Positions 40,978 to 48,983 of a stretch of 53,078 nucleotides of DNA are shown here, in pieces. The stretch is from positions 1-53,078 of the forward strand of contig JAIRNG010000015.1 in NCBI GenBank assembly GCA_031258135.1, given 5' to 3'. Both the position numbers and the translations under genes were made by a program. The notes below the pieces were generated by a model that ran no database searches, was not told the origin of the DNA, and saw nothing but the letters and a program-made list of their open reading frames with translations. Source of the stretch: Mediterranea sp. (in: CFB group bacteria). GTDB lineage: Bacteria; Bacteroidota; Bacteroidia; Bacteroidales; Bacteroidaceae. Every line of letters starts with the position of its first letter. Position 1 is the stretch's first letter.

Positions 40978-41569
40978 GTTTGTAATCAGTAATACGGATG
41001 TGGAGAAATGTCCGGTGGGGACATTTCCCGAATATGCATTTATCGGACGTTCCAACGTCGGCAAGTCAAGCCTGATCAACATGCTTACCGGACGGAAAGG
41101 CTTGGCGATGACCTCGGCCACACCCGGAAAAACAATGCTGATCAACCATTTCCTGATCAACAAGAGTTGGTATATTGTCGACCTTCCCGGATATGGATAC
41201 GCTCGCCGCGGCATGAAAGGCCAGGAACAGATCCGTAAAATCATAGAAGATTATATCCTTGAGCGTGAACAGATGACGAATCTGTTTCTTTTAATAGACA
41301 GTCGCCTCGAGCCACAGAAAATAGACATGGAGTTTATGGAGTGGTTGGGCGAGAACGGGATTCCCTTCTCCATCGTGTTCACCAAGACCGATAAACTCAA
41401 GAGCGGCAAACTGAACGGCAACATACAAATGTATTTGCGCCGGCTACGTCTCCAATGGGAGGAGTTGCCCCCTTACTTTATTTCTTCGTCCGAAAGCAGG
41501 CAGGGACGAAATGAAATACTGGATTATATCGACGCTATCAACCGGGAGATGCAAACCGTTAATTCATAA
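40958..41569 (+). CDS. engB: Ribosome biogenesis GTP-binding protein EngB/YihA
   Basis: Start [64 protein letters not shown]. Confidence 0.95.
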   Translation: MDIKTAEFVISNTDVEKCPVGTFPEYAFIGRSNVGKSSLINMLTGRKGLAMTSATPGKTMLINHFLINKSWYIVDLPGYGYARRGMKGQEQIRKIIEDYILEREQMTNLFLLIDSRLEPQKIDMEFMEWLGENGIPFSIVFTKTDKLKSGKLNGNIQMYLRRLRLQWEELPPYFISSSESRQGRNEILDYIDAINREMQTVNS

Positions 41570-41593
41570 TGATCATATATGCCGGTGCAGAGC

Positions 41594-41870
41594 CGTCCGG
41601 ACGAAAAAAAGTTACAATCCTGCAGGATTTGCGTCATCCGGACGAAAAAAAATGACAATCCTGCAGGATTTGCGTTTTCCGGTTTTGAAAAAGTTACAAT
41701 CCTGCAGGATTTACGCCATCCGGACGAAAAAAAGTTACAATCCTGCAGGATTTGCGTTTTCCGGTTTTAAAAAAGCTCCAATCCTGCAGGATTTATGCCA
41801 TCCGGACGAAAAAAGTTACAACCCTGCAGGATTGGAGCTTTCCCGTTTTGAAAAAGCTCCATGTATGTCG
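41594..41870. repeat. 41-bp tandem repeat array centred on palindrome AATCCTGCAGGATT
   Basis: Palindrome starts at 41616, 41657, 41698, 41739, 41780 and 41820 (one mismatch in the last); linkers alternate between catccggacgaaaaaa and ttttccggttttgaaaa types. Confidence 0.95.
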
Positions 41871-42015
41871 ACGCGGAGCTTTCCCGTTTTGAAAATGGTA
41901 CAGCCCCCGGAAGGTGACGGCATCGGAGCGCCGATAGAAAAAAACTGCGCATTTGCCGGATGAACAAAAAAAAAGATTTATCTTTGTTTTCCGTAAACGC
42001 TAATTAAAGACTTAA

Positions 42016-42405
42016 ATGAAGAAGACATTATTTCTTATCTTACTGTTGATTGCCGGCATTAATTATGCCTGTGCCAAAAGTGGCGCAGAGATCAAGTTTG
42101 ATAAAACGACGCACAACTTCGGGACTTTTCCGGAAAGCGACCCTGTCGTGACCGGAACATTTACTTTTACTAACGTAGGCGATGCCCCGTTGGTCATTCA
42201 TCAGGCGATTGCATCATGCGGTTGCGCCGAGCCTGAGTATACCAAGGAACCGGTAATGCCCGGAAAAACCGGAATCGTAAAAGTGACGTACAACGGAACG
42301 GGATACTTTGCCGGATACTTCAAGAAATCGATCACTATCCGTACCAATGCAAAGACGGAAATGATCCGCCTGTTTATTGAAGGCGATATGCAAACCGATA
42401 AGTAA
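42016..42405 (+). CDS. DUF1573 domain-containing secreted protein
   Basis: Signal peptide; IKFDKTTHNFGTFPESDPVVTGTFTFTNVGDAPLVIHQAIASCGCAEPEY. Confidence 0.92.
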   Translation: MKKTLFLILLLIAGINYACAKSGAEIKFDKTTHNFGTFPESDPVVTGTFTFTNVGDAPLVIHQAIASCGCAEPEYTKEPVMPGKTGIVKVTYNGTGYFAGYFKKSITIRTNAKTEMIRLFIEGDMQTDK

Positions 42406-42406
42406 T

Positions 42407-43978
42407 ATGAAAAAGGCGCTGATCATCTCCCTGTTAGCCATGGCCACCGGCATATATGCGCAAAAACCGGTTGAAATGTCTTTATGGCCTGACGGAGCGC
42501 CAAACAGCAATGGGCTGGAGGGTGAAGAGCAACAACTGGAGAACGGACGCGTAGCCAACGTGCATGAACCGGCCATTACCGTATTCAGATCCGGCGTCCC
42601 GAACAGCATAGCCATTATTATGTGCCCCGGAGGAGGCTATGTCCGTTTAGCCATGAACCACGAAGGATTCGATATGGCGCCATGGTTTAACGCCCAGCAT
42701 ATCACATACGTCATTCTGAAGTACAGAATGCCCAATGGCCATTATGAAATACCCCTGTCGGATGCCGAACAGGCCATTCGCCTGGTACGCCGGCATGCAA
42801 GTGAGTGGAACGTCGATCCGGACAGGGTGGGCGTCATGGGCGCTTCTGCCGGCGGGCACCTGGCATCCACACTGGCCACTCATTACAGCAGCAGGGAAAC
42901 CCGTCCCGATTTTCAGGTATTGCTCTATCCGGTTATTACTATGGATCCGGGCTATACGCATGCCGGATCACGGGAGAACCTGCTGGGCAAATCACCGTCG
43001 GCCGGATTGGAAAAGAAATTCTCGAATGAGTTACAGGTAACTCCGGAAACCCCGAAAGCATTTATAACGCTCTCTTCCGATGACGGCGCAGTAGCGCCAC
43101 TCAATGGCGTGAACTACTACCTGGCATTGGTCCGGAACAACGTGCGGGCAGCCCTGCATACCTATCCTGTGGGTGGCCATGGCTGGGGATTCCGCGATAA
43201 TTTCCCCTACAAGCGTCAATGGACGGAAGAGTTGGAAAAATGGCTAAGGGAAGAACTGCAGGAAGATAACCTCATGCTGAAATACGGATTAACTCTCCTG
43301 GGAACGCCCTATGTAGCGCATACGCTGGAAAGAACCGCACAGGAAGAACTGTTCACGAGCCGTTCGGAGCTGGACTGCACGACCTTTGTCGAAAGTGTGT
43401 TGGCCATGTCCCTGTGTGCGAAGGAAAACGGAACGTTCTCTGAAGAGAATTTCGCCGGACAACTGCAAAGAATCCGTTATCGCGGAGGCGTTCTCGATGG
43501 ATACGCATCCCGTCTGCATTATGCCACGGACTGGGTCAATGATAATATCAGGAAAGGAGTTATTGAGGATATAACCGCTATACACAGTCAGGACACAGAC
43601 ACCGTCCGGCTGTTCTTCATGTCGGGTCATCCGGACAACTACAAACACCTGAAGAACAATCCGGAAAACATAACCCGGATACTTGAAACGGAAAAGAAAC
43701 TCACCGGACAAAAGATATGCCGGATACCGAAACGGAAATTGCCCGATGAAGGCTTTCCATGGATCAAAGACGGCGACATCGTCATGCTTACCACCGGTAT
43801 CGACGGATTGGACGTAAGTCATATGGGGATCGCCATCCGCCGGAACGGCATGTTGCATTTGCTGCACGCTTCTTCGGCAGAAAAAAAGGTGATTGTAGAC
43901 AAACGGACATTACGCAATCAACTCGCGCAAAGCAAACACGTAACAGGTATCAGGGTTCTGCGGAAATCATTCCTTTAA
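42407..43978 (+). CDS. Bifunctional secreted protein: alpha/beta-hydrolase esterase (BD-FAE-like) fused to DUF1460 amidase-like domain
   Basis: N-terminal IIMCPGGGYVRLAMNHEG, GVMGASAGGHLAS, GGHGWGF; C-terminal GTPYVAHTLE...SELDCTTFVESVLAMSL and SHMGIAIRRNGMLHLLHASS. Confidence 0.85.
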   Translation: MKKALIISLLAMATGIYAQKPVEMSLWPDGAPNSNGLEGEEQQLENGRVANVHEPAITVFRSGVPNSIAIIMCPGGGYVRLAMNHEGFDMAPWFNAQHITYVILKYRMPNGHYEIPLSDAEQAIRLVRRHASEWNVDPDRVGVMGASAGGHLASTLATHYSSRETRPDFQVLLYPVITMDPGYTHAGSRENLLGKSPSAGLEKKFSNELQVTPETPKAFITLSSDDGAVAPLNGVNYYLALVRNNVRAALHTYPVGGHGWGFRDNFPYKRQWTEELEKWLREELQEDNLMLKYGLTLLGTPYVAHTLERTAQEELFTSRSELDCTTFVESVLAMSLCAKENGTFSEENFAGQLQRIRYRGGVLDGYASRLHYATDWVNDNIRKGVIEDITAIHSQDTDTVRLFFMSGHPDNYKHLKNNPENITRILETEKKLTGQKICRIPKRKLPDEGFPWIKDGDIVMLTTGIDGLDVSHMGIAIRRNGMLHLLHASSAEKKVIVDKRTLRNQLAQSKHVTGIRVLRKSFL

Positions 43979-44068
43979 ACCAATGAGAAAGTTATTATTC
44001 ATTCAAGCCCAACGAACTGATATCTCCTTCACCTTCTTCTGCTCTTTTTAAATAAACCGTCTTTTTTC

Positions 44069-44099
44069 TTGTTTATATGATAAAAAGTATCTATCTTTG
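44069..44099 (+). promoter_or_regulatory. Bacteroides-type promoter for the candidate ncRNA
   Basis: TTG at 44069-44071 and TATCTTTG at 44092-44099, spacing about 20 bp. Confidence 0.6.
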
Positions 44100-44105
44100 T
44101 TATAT

Positions 44106-44288
44106 AAAAATTAGCCGCATCGGTTAGATAGGGAAACTCACTAATTAAACTGGAAACCGAGACAAACTTCGTTTCTCAATGGCGGGCCACATCCTTAGGG
44201 ACAGTTTTAAACCGGTGGATTACAAAGAGGACGAGTACTCAAATCATGTCATACGGAGTTTCATCACATCATCGGTGCGGCTTTTTTT
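44106..44288 (+). ncRNA. Candidate stand-alone structured RNA with terminal U-tract
   Basis: Promoter upstream; closing stem AGCCGCA (44113-44119)/TGCGGCT (44276-44282), inner stem GAAACTC (44133-44139)/GAGTTTC (44256-44262), TTAAACTG/CAGTTTTAA, local hairpin AAAC-TTC-GTTT, terminal TTTTTTT; no ORF in this region. Confidence 0.6.
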
Positions 44289-44301
44289 ATTGGAACAACT
44301 C

Positions 44302-44853
44302 TTATTCTCCCAATCGATAGGTAAAGGCTACGCCTAACTTGTACGGCAACCATTCTCCGCTACCGTTCGTATCGACATACATTTCTCCCGTAGATTTCTT
44401 ATAGCCTTTATAGTCGGAGTGTTGCCAGCCGTAGCCGGCGTACATATCCAATCCCCAGCGGTCGCTGATCTTAAGCTGATAACCCAGGGTAGCGCCGAAA
44501 GACATACCCTTGCCTCTCTGGTAATTGTCTTTATTGATATAGTTCCATTTGGTGAATTTGAACATGTGGTGGTATGCACCGTAAGCCCCCACGTAGAAGC
44601 CATTGAATGTTCCCCGGGGATAAAAGCGCCCTTCTGCGATTGCCTGTCCGAATTTCATCGGGTTACCGTCAAGGCTTTCCCATGGGGAATATACCAGGTC
44701 TCCATTGAGTGTCCATTTATCTGCGAGTTTAGTCTCTGCCGACATATTAACCACGCCGGCCGCCCAGTACAGGGCATTCCATTTAAGACGGGTCTGAGCC
44801 TGTATGGATACGGATAGAACCGAAATAGCTAATAACAGTAGTTTTTTCTTCAT
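44302..44853 (-). CDS. DUF3575 domain-containing outer-membrane-like protein
   Basis: Signal peptide; LKWNALYWAAGVVNMSAETKLADKWTLNGDLVYSPW and C-terminal beta strands. Confidence 0.88.
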   Translation of the reverse strand: MKKKLLLLAISVLSVSIQAQTRLKWNALYWAAGVVNMSAETKLADKWTLNGDLVYSPWESLDGNPMKFGQAIAEGRFYPRGTFNGFYVGAYGAYHHMFKFTKWNYINKDNYQRGKGMSFGATLGYQLKISDRWGLDMYAGYGWQHSDYKGYKKSTGEMYVDTNGSGEWLPYKLGVAFTYRLGE

Positions 44854-44891
44854 AACAAAACGGATTAAATGAATATAAATAATTAAAATTT

Positions 44892-45008
44892 AAATCAGGA
44901 GTCAGGAATTAAAGGAGTTATCACTCGCTTCGCTCGTTAGGAGTTAAAGCTCAAATACCATCTGAGCTAAGGCGCGAAGCGCCTGATAACTCCTATAACT
45001 TCTTCCCT
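44892..45008. repeat. Long hairpin repeat with CGCTTCGCTCG core, copy 2
   Basis: aaatcaggagtcaggaattaaaggagttatcactcgcttcgctcgttaggagttaaagctcaaa...gcgcgaagcgc...ataactcc; near-identical to 39361-39480. Confidence 0.85.
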
Positions 45009-45017
45009 CCTTCCCTC

Positions 45018-46475
45018 CTATATATTATCCCTCAGGTCTTTCAGCCGGACGGCTTTTCCTTCGCTTTGCGGCAGGGAGCCTTTTTTGACGAGCTTAACCT
45101 TGGGAGTGACTAATATTTCGTCTTTCAGTTGGCGGGTAATGGCTTTATGAAGATTCTCCAACTGAATGTAGTTATCGGTGGAAAGGTCGCTGAGTTCTAC
45201 TTCAACCACCATTTCATCCTGATTGTCGCGCGTGGTGAGTGTGATCAGGTAATTGCTGCCCAGCTCGGGGAATTGCACTAATATCTTTTCTACCTGCATC
45301 GGAAAGATATTCACTCCCTTAATGATGAACATGTCGTCGCTGCGGCCTTTGATCCGGTCGATGCGGATATGCGTGCGTCCGCAGGGACATTCGCCGGGGA
45401 TAATACGGGTAAGGTCGCGGGTGCGGTAGCGAAGAAGGGGCATCATGTCCCTGTCGAGCGTAGTGAGTACCAGCTCTCCGATTTCTCCGTCGGGCACGGG
45501 TTCTTCCGTATCCGGGTCGATGATCTCCACCAGGAAGCAGTCTTCCCAGAGGTGCATGCCGTTTTGCTCTTTACATTCAAAGGCGACGCCGGGGCCGTTC
45601 ATTTCGGACATCCCGAAACTGTTGTACGCTTTCACACCCAGCATCTTTTCGATTTTTTTGCGTTGCTCGTCCGTATGAGGTTCCGCGCCGATGATCAATG
45701 TGGTCAGACCGGCGCTTCGCGGGTCTATGCCTTCTTCCTGGAACACCTCCGCCAAACGGATGGCATAACTGGGAATGGCATGCAGGGCGGTTGTTCCGAA
45801 GTCTGTAATGAACTTGATCTGCCGTTTACTGTTTCCGGCAGCGGCAGGTACGGTGAGCGCACCCAGGCGTTCCGCTCCGTATTGGAATCCGAGCCCTCCG
45901 GTGAACATGCCATAACCGGAACTGTTCTGGAAAACGTCGGTGTTACGAAGTCCCACCATGTACAGGCAACGGGCTACGAGGTTTGCCCAGGAGTCCAGGT
46001 CGTGCTGCGAATGGAAGATAACAGTGGGATTGCCTGTCGTACCACTTGACGAGTGCAGGCGTACGGCATTCTTCAACTCGCCCGAAACCAGTCCGTAAGG
46101 GTAATTGTCGCGCATCTGCGCTTTGGTGGTGAAAGGAATTTTCTTCAGGTCTTCCAACGTCTGTATGGAGTCTGGGGTGATTCCGTTCCCTTCAAATACT
46201 TTTTTGTAGAACGGAGAGTGAGCGGCGATTTCTATTGTCTTTTTCAGCCGCCGGAGTTGTAGCTCCTGTAGCTTCTCACGGCTTGCCGTTTCTATTTCTT
46301 CCCAAAAAGCGCCAACAGCCTCACCCCGACCCTCTCCAAAGGAGAGGGAGGAGGGGGTTACCACAGGCTGTTTGTCATTAAAAGCGCCAACAGCCTCACC
46401 CCGACCCTCTCCAAAGGAGAGGGAGGAGGGAGTTACCACAGGCTGTTTGTCATTTTTGATATACTTGTTACTCAT
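45018..46475 (-). CDS. paaK: Phenylacetate--CoA ligase
   Basis: EIETASREKLQELQLRRLKKTIEIAAHSPFYKKVFEG; LHSSSGTTGNPTVIFHS; NSFGMSEMNGPGVAFEC; N-terminal about 55 aa are repeat-derived. Confidence 0.92.
   Translation of the reverse strand: MSNKYIKNDKQPVVTPSSLSFGEGRGEAVGAFNDKQPVVTPSSLSFGEGRGEAVGAFWEEIETASREKLQELQLRRLKKTIEIAAHSPFYKKVFEGNGITPDSIQTLEDLKKIPFTTKAQMRDNYPYGLVSGELKNAVRLHSSSGTTGNPTVIFHSQHDLDSWANLVARCLYMVGLRNTDVFQNSSGYGMFTGGLGFQYGAERLGALTVPAAAGNSKRQIKFITDFGTTALHAIPSYAIRLAEVFQEEGIDPRSAGLTTLIIGAEPHTDEQRKKIEKMLGVKAYNSFGMSEMNGPGVAFECKEQNGMHLWEDCFLVEIIDPDTEEPVPDGEIGELVLTTLDRDMMPLLRYRTRDLTRIIPGECPCGRTHIRIDRIKGRSDDMFIIKGVNIFPMQVEKILVQFPELGSNYLITLTTRDNQDEMVVEVELSDLSTDNYIQLENLHKAITRQLKDEILVTPKVKLVKKGSLPQSEGKAVRLKDLRDNI
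46306..46455. repeat. 75-bp perfect-frame tandem duplication carrying two palindromic elements, inside the paaK 5' coding region
   Basis: aaagcgccaacagcctcaccccgaccctctccaaaggagagggaggaggg(g/a)gttaccacaggctgtttgtcatt x2, encoding [25 protein letters not shown] twice. Confidence 0.95.
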
Positions 46476-46490
46476 ATCTTTACTTTACAG

Positions 46491-46740
46491 GATTATCTTT
46501 CTTTCAATCTCCCTCTCCTTTGGAGAGGGTTGGGGTGAGGCTATATCTTTCTTTCAATCTCCCTCTCCTTTGGAGAGGGTTGGGGTGAGGCTATATCTTT
46601 CTTTCAATCTCCCTCTTCTTTGGAGAGGGTTGGGGTGAGGCTATATCTTTCTTTCAATCTCCCTCTCCTTTGGAGAGGGTTGGGGTGAGGCTATATCTTT
46701 CTTTCAACCTCCCTCTCCTTTGGAGAGGGTTGGGGTGAGG
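46491..46740. repeat. 50-bp tandem array, five copies, of the palindromic element
   Basis: ctatatctttctttcaatctccctctcctttggagagggttggggtgagg x5; unit ends at 46540, 46590, 46640, 46690, 46740. Confidence 0.97.
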
Positions 46741-47315
46741 CTGTCGGCACTGTGTCTCCTTCCCGCATCCAGCGCTTTGAGGTTCATTTCAACAATGGCT
46801 TCTCCCTTGCGTGCGAATATATCGCGGATACTATCCTGTATCTTCGTATAGTCGATGCCCAGGAAGGGGGTAGTCGCTCCCAGCAGTACGATGTTGGCAA
46901 CGCGGGCCGCACCTGTCTCTCTGGCAATTTTATCTACGTTAAGGATCACTTTCTTCGGCAGTTTGTTTATCTCCGCCATGATGTCGGTCTCAGCGGGATA
47001 GTTGGGGATGTTGATGAACGGGGTTTCGTTTGTCACCAGCCAGCCGTCTTTGCTCAGGTAGGGCAGGTAGCGCAGGCCTTCCATCGGCTCAAGGGAGATG
47101 ATGAGATCGCATTGTCCCGAAGGGATCAGGTCGGATGCAACCGGTTGGTCGCTGATGCGCAGGTTGGACTGTACGTCTCCTCCACGCTGACTCATGCCGT
47201 GTACTTCGGCTTGCTTCATGTATAGCCCGTCTCTGAGGGCGGCTTGTCCGATCACTGTTGCGATGGACAGTATCCCTTGCCCGCCGACGCCTGATAATAT
47301 GATATCTTTTTTCAT
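46704..47315 (-). CDS. iorB: Indolepyruvate ferredoxin oxidoreductase, beta subunit
   Basis: Start MKKDIILSGVGGQGILSIATVIGQAAL; EVHGMSQRGGDVQSNLR; C-terminal [12 protein letters not shown] is repeat-encoded. Confidence 0.92.
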   Translation of the reverse strand: MKKDIILSGVGGQGILSIATVIGQAALRDGLYMKQAEVHGMSQRGGDVQSNLRISDQPVASDLIPSGQCDLIISLEPMEGLRYLPYLSKDGWLVTNETPFINIPNYPAETDIMAEINKLPKKVILNVDKIARETGAARVANIVLLGATTPFLGIDYTKIQDSIRDIFARKGEAIVEMNLKALDAGRRHSADSLTPTLSKGEGG

Positions 47316-48904
47316 TCGTGCTTTTTTTTGCGTTTCAGTGTCTGGATACATTCTCTGCGCGGTATGATGACCGATACGCCTTTGTAATTGATTTCGTCGC
47401 GGATGATCTGCGCCATTTCTCCGTGATTCTTCTTCAATGGAACAACAACGCGGATGTGTGCAGGATCAACACCCAATCCGATACAGATGGATTCGATCTT
47501 TCCTGTTCCGGCCGAATCTTGTCCTCCGGTCATGGCGGTGGTTTCGTTGTCTGAGATAACGATAGTGACATTGCTGTTTTCGTTTGTGCAGTCCAGCAGC
47601 CCGGTCATTCCGGAGTGGGTGAAGGTCGAGTCGCCGATTACAGCTATGGCCGGATGCAGGCCTCCATCGGCAGCGCCTTTAGCCATGGTGACGGACGCTC
47701 CCATATCTACGCAGGAGTTAATGGCATTGAATGGTGCATTGGCTCCCAGCGTGTAGCAACCGATGTCGCTGAACACTTTATGCGACGGGTACTCTTCTTT
47801 CAGCACCTGCGTAAGTACGGTATATACGTCACGGTGTCCACAGCCGTCGCATAATGCAGGTGGGCGCATCGTTACCAGGTCCGGCATGGCGAACGCCGGT
47901 CTGTTCTCTTTGCCTACCGCGCGGGCAACGTTGTCGGGGGTCAGCTCGCCATCCTGCGAGAGTGTGCCGTCTAACCGTCCTTTTACTTTTACGCCGATGC
48001 CCAGATAACCTTTCAATTGTTTTTCTACAAATGGCTGGCCGTCTTCCAGTACAAGGATTTCATCGCACGACTCAACTAATTGCAGGAGTTGTTTTTTAGG
48101 TAGCGGATACTGTCCGATCTTCAATACCGGATGTTCGCAGCCTTCGGGATAGCTTTCCATCAGGTAGTTGTAGCCAATACCGCAGGCGATGATTCCGAGT
48201 TTCCTGTCCGGTCCGTCGGTGTATGTATTGTATGGTGATTCTTCCGAAGCCTTGACGAATGTATCCTGTTGCTCCAGCAAAGCTTTGTAACGCTTGCGGG
48301 CATTGCCCGGCAGCAGGATGAACTGACGGGGGTCTTCGCTGAACGCCGGTTGGTTTTGTGGTTTCTGCGGTTTACGTTCTACGCCTGAGCGCGAGTGCGC
48401 CAGACGGGTAACGATACGCATAAGTACCGGTTCGCCGGTTTGTTCGGAGAACTCAAATCCGTTGTACACCATGTCGTAGGCTTCCTGCTGGTTGGCGGGT
48501 TCGTACATGGGGATAAGTGCAAAGTCTCCATAGAAACGGCTGTCCTGTTCGTTTTGCGAAGAGTGCATGCCCGGGTCGTCCGCCGCCAGAACGATCAGCC
48601 CGCCTTTTATTCCGGTTACGGCTGAGTTCACAAAACAGTCCGCAGCTACATTCATCCCTACGTGCTTCATACATACGAGGGCGCGTTTGCCCACGAATGA
48701 CATACCCAAAGCGGCTTCCATCGCTGTCTTTTCGTTGGACGCCCAACGGCTGTGTATGTTTTTCTGCATCGTGGCGGGTGCGGACTGAATGTATTCCGTG
48801 ATTTCAGTCGATGGGGTGCCGGGATAGGCGTAAACGCCCGATAGTCCGGCGTCCAGCGCCGCCTGTGCAATGGCTTCGTCGCCAAGTAGGAGTTGTTTAC
48901 TCAT
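47312..48904 (-). CDS. iorA: Indolepyruvate ferredoxin oxidoreductase, alpha subunit
   Basis: LLLGDEAIAQAALDAGLSGVYAYPGTPSTEI; ALCDGCGHRDVYTVL; TPP motif GDSTFTHSGMTGLLDCTNENSNVTIVISDNETTAMTGGQ. Confidence 0.94.
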   Translation of the reverse strand: MSKQLLLGDEAIAQAALDAGLSGVYAYPGTPSTEITEYIQSAPATMQKNIHSRWASNEKTAMEAALGMSFVGKRALVCMKHVGMNVAADCFVNSAVTGIKGGLIVLAADDPGMHSSQNEQDSRFYGDFALIPMYEPANQQEAYDMVYNGFEFSEQTGEPVLMRIVTRLAHSRSGVERKPQKPQNQPAFSEDPRQFILLPGNARKRYKALLEQQDTFVKASEESPYNTYTDGPDRKLGIIACGIGYNYLMESYPEGCEHPVLKIGQYPLPKKQLLQLVESCDEILVLEDGQPFVEKQLKGYLGIGVKVKGRLDGTLSQDGELTPDNVARAVGKENRPAFAMPDLVTMRPPALCDGCGHRDVYTVLTQVLKEEYPSHKVFSDIGCYTLGANAPFNAINSCVDMGASVTMAKGAADGGLHPAIAVIGDSTFTHSGMTGLLDCTNENSNVTIVISDNETTAMTGGQDSAGTGKIESICIGLGVDPAHIRVVVPLKKNHGEMAQIIRDEINYKGVSVIIPRRECIQTLKRKKKHE

Positions 48905-48983
48905 ATAGTTGAATCTTCAATTTGTATAACTCTGTTACAACTGTTGCACAAAGATATATTTTTAGCGCCGGTTTATCATGGGA

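Noticed and set aside
41511-41963. 150-aa ORF across the 41-bp array
   Set aside because: Starts inside engB in another frame, and because 41 is not a multiple of 3 the repeat translates into shifting frames; no coding signature.
45369-46049. 226-aa plus-strand ORF opposite paaK
   Set aside because: Antisense shadow ORF with no recognisable domain.
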